Program-made: the position numbers and the translations under genes | In this document: one piece after another, positions 1 through 11,639 of the stretch | Position numbering within the stretch: position 1 is the stretch's first letter | How the letters are laid out: each line of letters starts with the position of its first letter | Source of the DNA: Usnea hakonensis | Lineage: Eukaryota > Ascomycota > Lecanoromycetes > Lecanorales > Parmeliaceae | Direction of reading: 5' to 3' | NCBI GenBank assembly: GCA_013423325.1 | Contig: BLJB01000369.1 | Span: 124,001 to 188,000 of the forward strand | Length of the DNA: 64,000 nt | The notes under the pieces: generated by a model | Database searches by the model: none | What the model was told of the DNA's origin: nothing | What the model saw: the letters and a program-made list of their open reading frames with translations, nothing else

Positions 1-33
1 TTTGCGATATAATCGACGATAGGGATAACTGTC

Positions 34-720
34 TTGCTGAGAAGGCGGTATGTATCACATCGAGAGCGGCATTACACTAAATCGGCGATGGGCCACCCCC
101 CCCCCCCCAACCCTCACCATGTAAGTCCTCTCTCTTCGTACGAAGATCATGCTAACGTCGCACGAAGGGCTCTCGTACCATACAATGCAAACCTCGCTAG
201 CCTCCACCAGCACGCCCTCGCTGTCGCCGCCGCCACCCCGGGGGGTGGGCACCCGGTGCTCCCTGTGGGCAATCAGCAGGCGGCCCCGTTTGTTCACGCC
301 CCTGCCTCGCGTCAGTTACTCGCCCTTCCCGGGCAGGATGTGCTATTCGTCTTCGGACGAATCACTGCCGCTCAAGTAGTAACTGCGCGGCAGTCGTACG
401 TCAATGCCATTCTGCTCCAGAGTCGTGGACAGGCAGCTCAACCTGCCTGCCATCAGTGCCGATCACCGCGGCCTGGTCTCGTGCCCTTTCCAGAATGTCG
501 GCGTTTACCCGGCTTCTTCAACGGGTGCTGCGCCAATTGCAAATGGCGAGACCACGCCGCGCGGTGCTTCTTCGTACGAGGGGACACGGATCCAGATAGC
601 GGAGACCGTGATAATCCGCGTGGGTCCCGCCGATCGAGCTCCTCCGTCAGAACATCCAGGCACCCAGCTCGAAGTGGGCTGAAATTCTTATTCCGAGCAC
701 GAGGTGCAGTATTACCGTAA
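34..720 (+). CDS. DUF3716-like Cys-motif protein
   Basis: This 228-codon ORF carries a cysteine cluster at residues 139-178 (C139, C142, C155, C165, C166, C169, C178) with a PFPEC core followed by CCANCKW and ARCFF. This arrangement resembles the fungal DUF3716 domain, whose function is unknown and which is common in repeat-rich ascomycete genomes. The first 130 residues are low-complexity (Pro/His/Ala-rich) and the last 45 are Ser/Arg-rich, so only the cysteine module is convincing. The start codon is uncertain: the window edge is 33 bp upstream and an exon could lie outside. It sits next to gypsy retrotransposon debris and may itself be a mobile-element passenger or a relic. The family call rests on remembered pattern resemblance, not on a profile search. 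Confidence 0.5.
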   Translation: MLRRRYVSHRERHYTKSAMGHPPPPNPHHVSPLSSYEDHANVARRALVPYNANLASLHQHALAVAAATPGGGHPVLPVGNQQAAPFVHAPASRQLLALPGQDVLFVFGRITAAQVVTARQSYVNAILLQSRGQAAQPACHQCRSPRPGLVPFPECRRLPGFFNGCCANCKWRDHAARCFFVRGDTDPDSGDRDNPRGSRRSSSSVRTSRHPARSGLKFLFRARGAVLP

Positions 721-1063
721 TACCAGACCGGGAGATGATCGCATATTTCTATGAGGTAAAGCTTCAGACGAAGAGCTGGAGATCAGAAAGCTCGAAACAA
801 TAACCCGGCGCCGCGATATTGATTAGACACCTCCCCTAGCTGGGCACCAGGTGGCTTTGGAGAGACCTCGACCGCAGCAGGTGGGTGATACATTAGAGCA
901 CGGGCTGTCTACTCACAGAGAGCGGCGAGTTGAGAGAAACTTACGAGCAGGTGATTCTCCAAGGCAGGCTACTATATAAGGACTTGGGAAGTTACGGAGC
1001 GCTAAGACCTATCTTGGCTATCCTAATGTTGGTCTGCTTGGAAGAAGAGTAGACTCACTGGGC
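721..1063. other. Gene-free spacer holding a dispersed-repeat copy
   Basis: No reading frame with convincing protein features is visible. The only structure is the copy of a dispersed repeat annotated at 838-895, lying directly upstream of the gypsy fragment. Confidence 0.5.
838..895 (+). repeat. Dispersed repeat copy 1
   Basis: This segment, starting CTAGCTGGGCACCAGGTGGC, recurs diverged at 8277-8334. Both copies lie a few hundred bases upstream of a Ty3/gypsy RNase H fragment, so they are probably pieces of the same retroelement family. Confidence 0.6.
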
Positions 1064-2002
1064 ATGGCGACACCTGAGGACAAAATCAAAGCAATTAGCA
1101 ATATCACCTACCCTGCCACGTTAGGTGACTTGGAACATTACCTTGGCCTCACTGGATACTTGCGGCAATACGTACACTTCTATGCTCAGCTCGCTAGACC
1201 CCTCCAAGATCCGAAGACCCGTTTGCTAAAAGACGCACCTGCCAAAGGCAACCAAAGGCGTGCGTATTCATCAAAGCAACGCCTGCCAGAGGCTACGGCA
1301 AAGGAGAGACAAAGCTTCATCAGCCTGCAAGAAGCATTAAGCGAACCTTCAATGCTGGTCCATTTTGATCCCGCAAGGACATTATGGATTGACTTAGACG
1401 CCTCAAAAGAATCTGGCTTTGGTGTTATGATTTTCCATGTGAAAGACGACGCTACCGCACCATCCACAAAAGGTAATAAATGGCCATCGAGGACGTCGAT
1501 GGAGCCAATCATGTTTCTGTCCAGGGTACTAACAAATGCCGAGCAAAATTATTGGCCTACGGAACTTGAGATCGCTGGTTTCGTTTGGACTATAAAGAAG
1601 ATAAGGCATATGGTTGAATCGTCAAAGCATGCGGTAATCATTCAAACTGATCATTCTGATATTCTCGACATCACACGTCAATCTTCTATTGTTTCTACCT
1701 CATCAACACTACGGATGAATGTCAGACTCGTGCGTGCATCTCAGTTTTTGCGTCAATTCAGGCTTGAAGTAAGACATAAGCCAGGAAAGGAACACATAGT
1801 GCCAGACGCACTATCGCGACTTGCTACCGAAGAAGCAACTCCGAAACGAAGGAAATTATCTGTCTCGGTGCTAATTCCAAGACAAATACGAGTATCAACG
1901 CCGTTGAGCAATAAGAGCAGTAACTCCAATTCCTCGGAGCACAATCAGAGTAATAACTCTAATTCCTCGGAGCAGTCCCTACTCCGAGACCTAAGTCGAT
2001 AA
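1064..2002 (+). mobile_element. Ty3/gypsy fragment: RT thumb and RNase H
   Basis: This 312-codon open fragment comes from a Ty3/gypsy pol polyprotein. Residues 20-55 match the end of the reverse transcriptase (GLTGYLRQYVHFYAQLARPL). The RNase H follows, with the first catalytic Asp in IDLDASK (about D112), the Glu in WPTELEIAG (about E169), and TDHSDI (about D196). The RNase H tail with HKPGKEHIVPDALSRL lies at 238-253. The polymerase palm with YxDD, the protease and gag are absent upstream, and no integrase HHCC follows, so this is a truncated relic. The frame stayed open, which suggests it is not ancient. The first ATG is internal to the original polyprotein and is not a true start. Confidence 0.88.
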
Positions 2003-2800
2003 GTCAGGACATGTCGATTCGCCATGCACCCTACAAGCCTTCCGGGGGGGGGGGAAGAAGGCCCGTAACACGCGAAGAAAGAGGTCTTGAGGGTTTCTTC
2101 TATCCTCTATGTTGTCTTTGGACAGCATCCTTCCTTAGCATTCTTTAGTATCCCTCGGCCGTCGACTGAGAGTGCAGAGCGCGGAGATTGAGGCCCTCCG
2201 TGTGGAAAATGACGATTTGCGACGTCGAGCGGGACCCATCCCTGGCCTCGGTGATCTGAGCAATACAGCTGTGTATATGAGTTTACCTTCCTCCACAAAG
2301 CCCGCCACAGCCACTCTCACACCGTCTCGGAGTCTCCACGTGTGTTCTCTTAGGAGGTGATGTGCCTTACGTTCTCCGGAGTTCAAAACGTGACAGTAGT
2401 GAATGAGATTCACAAGGAGCGTGACAAGAATAGACCTAGACGGAGATTCAATCGGTCAGAAATAGCCTGGCAGTCATTCTTACACGGAGCGGAGCAAGAT
2501 AGCGTTCTACCTTCAAGATTACGATATATCGTCGTATCACACATGTTCAAATACAGTACCAAAAATATAATCTTCGAAACGACTCGAGTTCCCGCTTCGA
2601 CCCCTTCTTGCGGGTATTGGAGAAGAGCTGCACGACGTTAAAGCCGAATTTGAGCGTGGAGACGTGTAGCCGATGACATTCCCAACTAGAACACCGACAA
2701 AGTCGGTCCCAATAGACAGCCCTGAGATTCACGTGAAGGAATACCCTCAACGAGTCCCCAGGGGCATGACTTCTCAAGTTACCTGTTTTTTAACCCGTCC
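2003..2800. other. Gene-free spacer after the gypsy fragment
   Basis: A G homopolymer run of about 10 bases lies near 2043. Short open frames at 2172-2360 and 2357-2641 have no recognisable domain. The segment could be decayed integrase-region DNA, but no HHCC or DDE motif is visible. Confidence 0.4.
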
Positions 2801-3603
2801 ATGGCTGAAATTGCCACCCTGCGATCCATCACCCCTACTCAGCTCGATAACAATGAGGTCACCAATCGCTTACCCAAACGAGTAAAGCTTGGCGATGCCG
2901 CGATTGGGCTTGTGATTTCTATTGGGGTCTCGGTCACAAAGTGCACCTCTTGGTATCCTTTGACATTCAACTCGGCGGGACACATCATTGCACAACCAAC
3001 ACATAACCATTTCGGCCACGCGTTTACCATTGATAACGTCACGGCTTCATTTGGCAAGGATAGCAACACACAGTATCCTTTGTGCGGAACTACAGGAGAG
3101 TGTCCTTCTTAGCTTTAGCAGGGACCTCGGTATATACAAGCATACCGGCATCTTCGGCAGGGAAGGCTATCTGACAACGAAACAAATTGCACTCAAGTCC
3201 CTTTCACTGATACTCATCATCTTGACATTATCAAGGCACTCCACGATGCGGGCTGTCCAGACCAGACAGGACATCGGTCTCGCTTGCAATATCCTCCTCC
3301 CCTCTCCTCTCAATACGAGACGCTCCTTCATCACAGGGTAGCCTACCTTACTTCTCAGAGGACGATGGTCATCAAGAGACCACGGTAGCAGATGACGGCT
3401 TTTATGCTCTTCTCGGTAGCGTCCTTGCTGACCTGTACATGCATATGCTCTTAGATCATAAAGCGGAGATAAGTCACCGACACTATCTGGGTCCGCAGTT
3501 GAGAATCTGGCATTGCTATGAACACAATGCCTTGGATGTTCGCTGCGTTACCACGGATGAGTGCCTCCCGGTCAAAGCTGCTGCGTTGCCGGTTTACGTC
3601 TAG
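2801..3603 (+). pseudogene. Broken hypothetical gene, unidentified
   Basis: Three stretches look protein-like but do not form one frame. An ATG-started ORF occupies 2801-3112. It continues in the same frame, after two TAG codons, to about 3390. A stretch open to the TAG at 3601-3603 is readable from about 3340 in a different frame (core residues VADDGFYALLGSVLADLYMH). An intron or frameshift would be needed to connect them. I recognise no domain. The amino-acid composition is normal rather than low-complexity, which favours a decayed real gene over noise. Confidence 0.3.
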
Positions 3604-6600
3604 GCGACCTGTTCCAGATATGGTAATGTGTTAGCTTTTACTTTCTATCGCTGAAATCAAGAACGCGGTATCGAGTCAAAGGAGATGAATTTCATGCCCT
3701 GTATCAATGCAATACATGTTATAGAAACCCATCTCGACAGGGAGTCGAGCCTGAGGCTGTTACGGCATGATACAAAAACGATATAAGACGCCAATGAAAG
3801 AAAAAATGGAAGAAAGAAGCCGTTTTGGAGTCACAGGAAAAAAGGGCAGGTCGTAAAGAATTATAGATAAAGAGATTATGAATCTTTACGCTGTCGAGGC
3901 CTTTTTGTGGAGGTCCTACGGCGTTCTAGATCCGAATGTTCGTAGGCGAAGTATATAGACGACTTAAATGGTGTTGGCTCTAGGGCGCCAGACCATCCCC
4001 AATGCTGCAATCGTTTACAATTATTTGGTTACTTTGATTAGCATTTATATTATTACGTCAAAGTATGACTGGAGATTTACTACCGAGGTAGCGTCAGACT
4101 TGCTGTACTCGCCAACGAGAAGTACCAGACGAACGAAATTGAGCAACTCCACAGAGTACAATTTCGGAAATTGACACGAGTGATCGATACCAGCGATGCC
4201 CCGTCACAGCAGAGTTCGTCTTCTGGGTGAGGGATACCCAAGAGGCGAGATTTTGGATGTAATGCTCACATTTCGAATTCGTGAGACATGGGACGAAGAC
4301 TTGCTGCATCATTGTCTTCTGAGAACAGACCACAGCCGAGTTACGCCTTCATCAAGCTATGAGCAGGTTCTCATATTTTACCAGAGCAACACAAAAAAGT
4401 CTGTTCCGGTTGCTCAACCACCGGATATACACAATACATGGCATGGACACTTAGTTGATTTCGATTACAACAACAATGCTGACTGTCAAGACATCAGTGA
4501 TTGCATTTCACATTTCGGGAGTTGGCTCATACGAGCATTAGCCTGTCTTCCGTCTCGATTTTATATGGTTTAGTTCGATGAACAAGCGACCCAACACGGA
4601 CCAGACTCCTTAGCTTGCTCCAAGCTCTAGTAGCTTCTTCATCTAGTTACCGGTCGAACCACGATGCTTCAGATACCAAATCGGTGGAAGTTCTAGTCGT
4701 TTACGACTCATTCACGTACAACAAGCCGTTGACAAGAGTCACTCAAGAATCCCGACGGAGCCGGCTGGTCACAGCCATACTTGCACGGGAGTTCTTATCG
4801 GTAAAGGAAGATCGTCTAGACTGTCTTTAGATTTCGATATATTATAATTACTTTTAATATCAAGAACTATCGATCTACTATTAAAGCTAAACGCTCTAGG
4901 TCTAAAATAAGAATTGCCTACAGAAATAGACCGCGACAGATCAGAAACATCTCTCCAAGAACAATGACATTCATAAATTGCTGGATGGTCGGTGTTGCGC
5001 GCTTTTACAAGCGAACCCTTTTGCTAGAAAAAAGTTGACTCAGGAGGTTGAGATACTGTTGGCTATGGAAGCCGATTCTACGTGGTTGACGGTGTCACTC
5101 GGAGTGTGATTACTCGAAACTGGTACGGAATTTACTTTGAGAGTCAAAAACACTTGGGGATAAGGAAAGCGTGTTCGGTTCTTTCGAAGACGCAACAGAT
5201 TGTGGTTCTTTGCTACCGCCTAAAAAGCACAAAGTCATTCCCAGGCGATGGACCTGGTTACGCTGCAGTCATATAAACGAAAGCAGCTATCTGAAAGCTT
5301 ATCAGAATTCCAGTACCAGTCTGCCGCTTCCTTCTTGTTGTTCAATTCCACTATCTCACTCTAATACCCTTTCTTCTCTGGTATGCTATACACGCATTTC
5401 TTACAATATCCGTCACCTCTTCGTATCAGTTCGCAGGAAGCTCGAGATCCAACACACAGTTCAAAAGACTTGGATACAAGCAAGGTGTCCGGGCGCAAGG
5501 CCCCATGGCTATCACAGGCGCAATCGTCGTCGGCTTTACGCGAAGCGCTAATACTTAATACGCACTTGCTCCGCGCTAATGACCCTACAACGAGCGCTGA
5601 GAAGCGCATTGTTTGTATTGGCAAGATGAGCGATATGTTGGGGGTGTTGTTGGATGAGTTGAGTTCGAGGGGGTAATGCTCTAACATAGGATCTCTTCGA
5701 CTCCACTTCAACTCTGGGTTCCAGACTACGTCGAGATCTACATACGAACAGGAAGGAAGAGCCACAAAGACGCAGAATCACAAGTGCTATTAATTAGTGC
5801 AATTCGAGGATATCCAACGTCATAAGCGCAAGGAAGAGCGAGAAAGAAAGTCAGACAGGACCCTAGATGCGCAAAGACACGCAAAATACCATCTTAGTGA
5901 AGGAGAGAAATGGTCCGGAGAAAATCAAAGCAATGATACGGGGATCATCGTATAAGAGACGGCAACAAAAAGCTCGCAGAAGGTTGCTGCCTGCTTTCGC
6001 GCGGAGATAGAAGACGGCAGGACGTATTTTGAGCCCTTCAAGAGGCTCAATGGGCACAATTTGGCAATGGTATATGTACGACTATGTATGATGAAGCAGC
6101 GGGATGACGAAGAGGGTGACGGATGGTACTATAGTAAATTGCGATCCTTACTCTCCTACAGACCTAAAAACCATCACGGAACAATATAGAGCATCCACCA
6201 GGGAGAAGAACACGTCAATCTTCTTTAGACCTACGCATTTTCTAGGCCCCAACGGACGACGCACTCAATTGGCACCGCAACTTCATGGAGGGTAAAGAAA
6301 TGCAGCTGGAGGAGTCTCACGAGGGGCAAGATGGGGGGGAAGGATTCTTCGGCGTCAGAAGAAGAAGAGATTTCTATGGCGCTCGCAGGAGGTAAGAGAC
6401 TGAATAAATTAGAGGGACAATCGAGGATCCACTGAACGAGGAAGCAAGACAGCAGATATGGTCTATACTTTAAAGATTCCCGGCGGGCATGGAGCTCTGC
6501 CTCTGGTCACTCGTCAGCGAGGGATTGGTGTGTAGAACGACCATGGAAGATCGTAAAGAGAAGTATGTGAAAGGGAATCGACAGTCATAGGGTGAATCTG

Positions 6601-8276
6601 TACAGGATTGGGAATTTGGAACGCTAGGAGAGAATCATCTTGCGGCCATAAACAAGGTTGCGAAGCGATACCCATACACAGATGCCGAGTCCATGATTGC
6701 AAAGATCACGTCCGGTAGTTCAAAGAAATGCAGCCAATCTACACTCTGTCGCGCCCGTTCTACTTCTGGCTGCCTCGTCATCGACGTTAAAATATACTCC
6801 TGAAACAAGCGTTACTCACGCCCTGCTATTGGCAGAGGCAACGACCTTTACGGCCAGAGATCAGCTGCTTGGCGAGCCGCAAGCGATTTTTTCACATTTT
6901 GGCATATCTTTCAGAGACTGTTCATCACTTCTATACCGTCCGGGCCTAATGCCTATAAGATCATAGGATATGGAAAGTATATTTTTTCCGTTATTGGGAA
7001 AAACATGTCTTATATCTACGTATTTCATCTCTGTTAGTATCAAAATTGACTCTTGAGTAATCGTATTCTTGGATTCAGGCTAGTCTAGGTCTTTATATTG
7101 TAACATGAAGATTTTTATAGCCCCATCACTTGTTCTTCAACAAAGGGACTCCACAGCAACAGCGCGATCGCGCTTTGTGGTTGAATCGGTTCAACACGTA
7201 CAGAGTCGTGACGCTAGGTACGTACTTTTCGGGCCCTTGAAGGGACATGTATAGATGGGAGTAACGACAAGGCGCGATCAATGGGCTTTGTATGACGGTG
7301 CTTTAGGTGCCCAATGGTTACGCACGCTTCAGTGGTTTATTAATGGGCTGATTTCATTTGATCGCAATGCTTGAATCAGGTATGCATCGTCTTCATTCAA
7401 CCTGCTCTTGTGTCTTCAAACCAATCAGGACAGTGTCATATCCTCTTTCACCCATCAGAGCCGGTTTTGCGACCTATACTTCCTTGAGGATCTCTTACCA
7501 GAGAAATGAGAACCTGTACAACGCCGGTTCTGTCAAGATTCCGGGACGAGAGATTGGAGATAAAGCAGATCCATTCGAGCAAGAGAGATCAAATCCTGAT
7601 GAAATCTCAGCTACTTGAACTCGTAGGGAGTAAGAGGAACAGAAGAGACATGGCAAGGTAGAGGAGAAAAAAAGAAGAAGAGAGGATAATGTATGAAGAG
7701 GACGGGGAGAGGGAGGAAGCAGGAAGAGATCTTGAGGGGCAACTTATCGACCTACTACCAGAGCTCTGGAAAGCTCTGGTACGTGGGCTTCACGAGACCT
7801 CTCTATGACGGGGATCCATGTGTCGGAGCCCATTTACAACGGGTCTGTCACATCCAAGTCAGACTTACTAAATTGAAGAGCCGTAATTGTGCTTGATCGT
7901 GGCATTGGATAAGATGGACGACGTTCGACGGCCATTGTCGGAGGTGGCGAAAGCGGGTCAATTACTTCCAGGCTTGGACGCTGTGTTGCCATTCTCAAGG
8001 GACATCATCCAGGAAAACCCTCTGGAATCATTGCATTACGAATTCTGGTTTTGCAATCTCAGAAGGTCCTTGAGCTGAAATCATCTCCAATCGCGTCGCG
8101 AAGAAGCGGATGACTGTGATATCGAGAAATGCCTTGACGTGGATATATGGGTAAGAGACAAGGCGAGCAGAGACTGCTGGCGTGAGAACGCACAGTTGCG
8201 GCGTTGAACAAACAGTAGCTAGACGCCGTCGGTCTCGTTCACCAATACGCTCTCGACCTCCTAACTAAACTCCTCC
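3604..8276. other. Long gene-poor stretch of decayed DNA
   Basis: No recognisable gene was found in 4.6 kb. Two open frames are slightly protein-like but unidentified: 4196-4573 (+) and the end of 5383-5676 (+), which finishes with a helical-looking tail (RIVCIGKMSDMLGVLLDELS). AT-rich patches occur near 4830-4900 and 6960-7100. It is best read as repeat and pseudogene debris between gypsy fragments. Confidence 0.4.
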
Positions 8277-8334
8277 ACTGGCTGGGCACCAGGTGGCTCA
8301 GGAGAGACTTCGAGCGCAAAAGGTGGATGAAACC
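8277..8334 (+). repeat. Dispersed repeat copy 2
   Basis: This is the diverged partner of the 838-895 repeat, starting CTGGCTGGGCACCAGGTGGC. As in copy 1, a gypsy RNase H tail lies downstream (at about 8660). Confidence 0.6.
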
Positions 8335-8628
8335 TCAAAGCACGGTGCGCTGTAATGAAGCATATTTATCGAGATGAGTATCGCATGGGTTCTACCAGGA
8401 AGAGGAGTCTGCTCTTCTACAGACTTTCCAGCGGAGATCATCTCCAACGACGTCGGAAGGTCGATACCCAAAAGGGGCTGCTCCAAACAGGCGCGACCTC
8501 CTGTTCCGGCATATTTACGCTGAGAATACTCTCAGCATATGCTGACAATATTCAGTGACCAATCCGGGCTATCAAAATGTATCCCAGGTACAGCAGATTG
8601 CCGGACAGAAGTAAGTTGAGCGGATGCC
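8335..8628. other. Spacer between repeat copy and RNase H tail
   Basis: No gene is visible. It is probably internal sequence of the same decayed retroelement. Confidence 0.35.
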
Positions 8629-8877
8629 TTGCATATGCCGAGCTTACCTTTTGTAGTGCAATCAAGCTATTTGTTCAAGCCAGGCAAAAGGAAAGTGATT
8701 CCAGACGCTTTATCTCGCCTTGCTAGCACGAATACTACTCATTCTACTTCGCCACAACATGACGAGCTTGAACTATTGCATAGCTATGCCTACACCGCCA
8801 CACTAGTAGGCATGACTGAGGACTTCAAGTGTCGCATTATAAAAGGCTACCAAACAGACCCCACGAGGGCCAGTTGA
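8629..8877 (+). mobile_element. Ty3/gypsy RNase H tail fragment
   Basis: The translated motif FKPGKRKVIPDALSRLA (about residues 16-32) is the end of the Ty3/gypsy RNase H, as in the 1064-2002 copy (HKPGKEHIVPDALSRL). Everything upstream in pol is missing. The following residues should be the pol linker towards integrase, but no zinc-binding HHCC domain follows. An overlapping frame at 8829-9191 has normal composition (Lys/Ser-rich, then acidic) but no known domain. It may be host sequence or a shifted continuation. Confidence 0.75.
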
Positions 8878-9415
8878 TTGAGACTACCCTGGAAACGTGG
8901 AAGCAGAGCCTGGGTCCCAAGTCTGAGACCCTGAAGCGCAAAGCACCACCAAACTCGACGGCAGTAGCTTCATCAAGGATGAACAAGAAGGTCAAGGTAT
9001 CAGAAAGCAGGTCCCAAACGCCGATGGAGTTTGTCGAGGAACAGGCGTTCTCGGAGGCTGAATACCAAGAAATCCTAGGCAATACGGATCTGTTTGAGTG
9101 CTTTGGAAGATGGGTATTGCTTGGAAAAAGACCCTTGCAGTGCTATATAATGACCGCACCGACGACGCTATTAAGCTTTATTTTGTTCTAGGGGAGGGAA
9201 TTGACATGACTTCAGAAGTCGAGAGGCGAACAGCAAATGCTCGTACACCATCAATCGAGCAGCGTGCCATCGCCCTCCGGATACCTAGCAAAAGGCCTCA
9301 TGACCCAAATCGGCATTCAGAACATCCACATGAGCATGAAGCCTCCCGCAACAAGCCTCATAGGCCCATGGACAAGTCCAGTATCTGTGAGAGAGTACTA
9401 AGAGGGGAGGATTGA
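8829..9415 (+). pseudogene. Unidentified open frames after the gypsy tail
   Basis: Two overlapping frames, 8829-9191 and 9098-9415, look like parts of one protein interrupted by a frame change near 9100. The first has a Lys/Arg-rich patch followed by an acidic stretch (EFVEEQAFSEAEYQEILG). The second ends in a His/Pro-rich tail. I recognise neither. They may be the remains of a host gene into which the retroelement inserted. Confidence 0.25.
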
Positions 9416-9628
9416 ATCGCAGTATTCCCAACCAATCCCTGTCACTGCGTCTGTTGCCATGCGTTCCGTTGCTACGAACTTCACGGAAATTCCGTCAGTC
9501 AGCGTGTATCTACAGCAATGCCCTTGCTCAAGGCTCTCGAAATTCTGGATGATATGATCTGGAAGATCGATAAGCTCGACTGGCAGGAGGTTGGGCGACA
9601 AGTTCGTTTAGGGAGGAGAATATAGGGA

Positions 9629-10145
9629 TTGGTAAAAGAAGAAGAACGGCATCGACTCCCAGCTCTCTCGCAAGTCAAATCCACCTTGTTGCTTCTTCAC
9701 CCAACTTGCTTAAAATGTCTGTACCATTTCACTTCCGAGGCTCCGCTGGGGAGGCCATGTGACGTAGTCAACAACGACAAAAACTTTAACACCGTTCGTT
9801 GCTGGCGTTGCGCCTTGCAGAACAAAGTTTGCATCCCCGTGAGTTCTCACCCCTTCCTTGTTGGGTGTGTACTACCCTCCCCTTTACTTCCTTGCTAATC
9901 ATCTTCAAGTTGCCCCTTGAGTTTACCGAGGGAATCAATGATATCCTCCCTGGAGGTAGCCGTCTTGACGAGCCAGCATGACGCCGATATAGCGAACGAT
10001 ATTGCCGGCCGTGACGCCGCTCTTGACCAGCGCGACGCACAAAAGGATGATCTCATGCGCATCGCCTCGACTGTGTACAAGAGTGTTCTTGCGCACCGTC
10101 GCGTCGAGTCTCACTTGCGGGGAACCGGCAAAGCCACCATGTTAG
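9629..10145 (+). pseudogene. Decayed Cys-motif/coiled-coil gene, 5' part
   Basis: An open frame from 9629 contains a CWRCALQNKVC cysteine motif. A good intron follows at 9839-9909 (GTGAGT, branch GCTAATC, ends CAAG), placed exactly between codons. The downstream exon reads about 24 codons (LPLEFTEGINDILPGG) to a TGA at 9979. A helical, charged segment (AALDQRDAQKDDLMRIAS) continues in another frame to about 10145. The layout of Cys motif, short linker and coiled coil recurs in uncharacterised fungal proteins. The probable 3' half lies at 10433-10613, separated by a gypsy RNase H fragment, so insertion may have split the gene. Confidence 0.4.
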
Positions 10146-10432
10146 ATGTCTGCAAGGAGACCTTGCATGTCAGCAGTGGACACCTACAAAAAGGAGCTAT
10201 GTGCTCTGGTGAAGTTATGTGTCAAGTATGATTATTTGAATACGCATCCATACAATACCTCAATTGTGCACGCGGAATATTGGCCGTTGATACACTTCCT
10301 GAAGTCTGACAGTCATGAGGGTATATATGGACATTGGGCTGACCAATTGCGACGCTTGAATTTGGAGATCAAGTACATCCCGGGACTTAGGCTGGACCGC
10401 GCACACAGAGGCCCTCGAAACAAGTCAATATT
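10146..10432 (+). mobile_element. Ty3/gypsy RNase H fragment, second family
   Basis: The translation contains KKELCALVKLCVKYDYL, then YWPLIHFLKSD, then EGIYGHWADQLRRLNLEIKY followed by IPG. These are successive blocks of a Ty3/gypsy RNase H: Glu region, the W-P-L block where family members have a His-Lys-Pro-Leu, and the domain end. The sequence differs from the two upstream RNase H fragments, so this is a different gypsy lineage. It is embedded between two halves of what looks like a coiled-coil host gene. Confidence 0.72.
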
Positions 10433-10613
10433 TTGAAAGTCGGTTGGAAGATGTGTCGGCCCGCTTGGAGCAGCGCAAGCAGGAGATGGTCGAGTTGCAA
10501 GAAGAGAACGTGGAGAAGGTGGCCAGGCTGCAAGAAGAGAACGCGGGAGAGGTGGCCAGGTTGCAAGAAGAGAGCGCGACTCTCAAGGACCTTGTTCCAG
10601 ACAGATCTTCATG
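10433..10613 (+). pseudogene. Coiled-coil fragment with tandem repeat
   Basis: In the frame ending at the TGA near 10613 the translation is strongly heptad-like and acidic (SARLEQRKQEMVELQEENVE). An approximately 33-bp unit encoding VARLQEENAGE is repeated imperfectly between about 10510 and 10580. It is probably the 3' end of the gene whose 5' part lies at 9629-10145, displaced by the RNase H fragment between them. Confidence 0.4.
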
Positions 10614-11222
10614 ATGCGTCTGTGGAAGCCTGCAGCAGGCGTATGATAGACCATGTAGGTTAGGCAGTAAATGCACAATGGGACACGATTTTCCAACTGT
10701 ACGGCGGAGCTTATTTGATCTCAGAAGGAGGGAGGTAATAAGAAATTGGTGGGAAAAAAGGGGGGGAAAGGACTTCAGCAACGGGGGAAGAATCCAATTT
10801 CACGAGTTGAGTGATATGGTAGGACTAAATGCGTTCGTACAGAAGGCTGACGTCCGTCTACGAGTTCGAATTCAATCGAAGATCTCAATGGACCTAAAAC
10901 TACTTGGAGATAGACGTCAAGCATTTCCACAAGTACTAGCGCGTTCTGGACATCTACACTATTAGATAGGAGCTTTTCAAAGAACTTCTTCAGGAGCCTG
11001 AATATCTGCGCCTAACGATGAAGGATATAGGGCTATTACTACCGTCATTTTTTAAGGAGATTCTTAGGAGAAATCACGAAAGCCGCAATTGGGCTGGGAC
11101 ACTAGTTCAAGAGACAGTAGTCAGATACCAGATACTGGCTTACGCAAATCGCAACAACTTCTGCCATTCCGGAGTACAGAACATGAGCCTACATTGAGGA
11201 TTATCAGAAATTAGCTAAAAGA
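10614..11222. other. Gene-free spacer
   Basis: No supportable gene was found. An open frame at 10678-10965 lacks recognisable features. Confidence 0.35.
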
Positions 11223-11330
11223 CTTGCTCACATCAATTCTCACATCCCGCAAACCGCTCTTGCTCACATCAATTCTCATATCCCGCAAACCGCTCTTGCT
11301 CACATCAATTCTCACATCCCGTAAACCGCT
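11223..11330. repeat. 36-bp tandem repeat, three copies
   Basis: Three head-to-tail 36-bp units lie at 11223-11258, 11259-11294 and 11295-11330, each starting CTTGCTCACATCAATTCTCA, and a partial unit follows. Copies 2 and 3 each differ from copy 1 by one base, and both changes are C to T in a CpA dinucleotide, which matches the preferred RIP context. Confidence 0.95.
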
Positions 11331-11639
11331 CTTGCTCAAGAATCGTCGAGGATAAGAGAGCGCTAGAGATCATCTATTTCCGACGAAATCGAAATGCGAG
11401 GCGTGATTAAGGTCGTAGAGAAAGAGTGGTTCGAAACCATCTTTATCAACAAACACCAAAATCGAGTGGTCAGGTTCACTCTATGGGTCAAATGCGGCAG
11501 AGAAGATGCGCCATATTGAGTGCGATGCATTAGCGACGTTATTGGCTCTATACGATTTGATGGACCATGGGAAGGGGGAATGGGTGCATCATCTATTGGT
11601 TTCTTGTGTTAGTGCCTTATCTGCCAACGTGCTTCGGTA
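11331..11639. other. Spacer between tandem repeat and broken gene
   Basis: No recognisable gene. Protein-like residues around 11540-11620 may be an upstream part of the broken gene starting near 11640. Confidence 0.3.
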
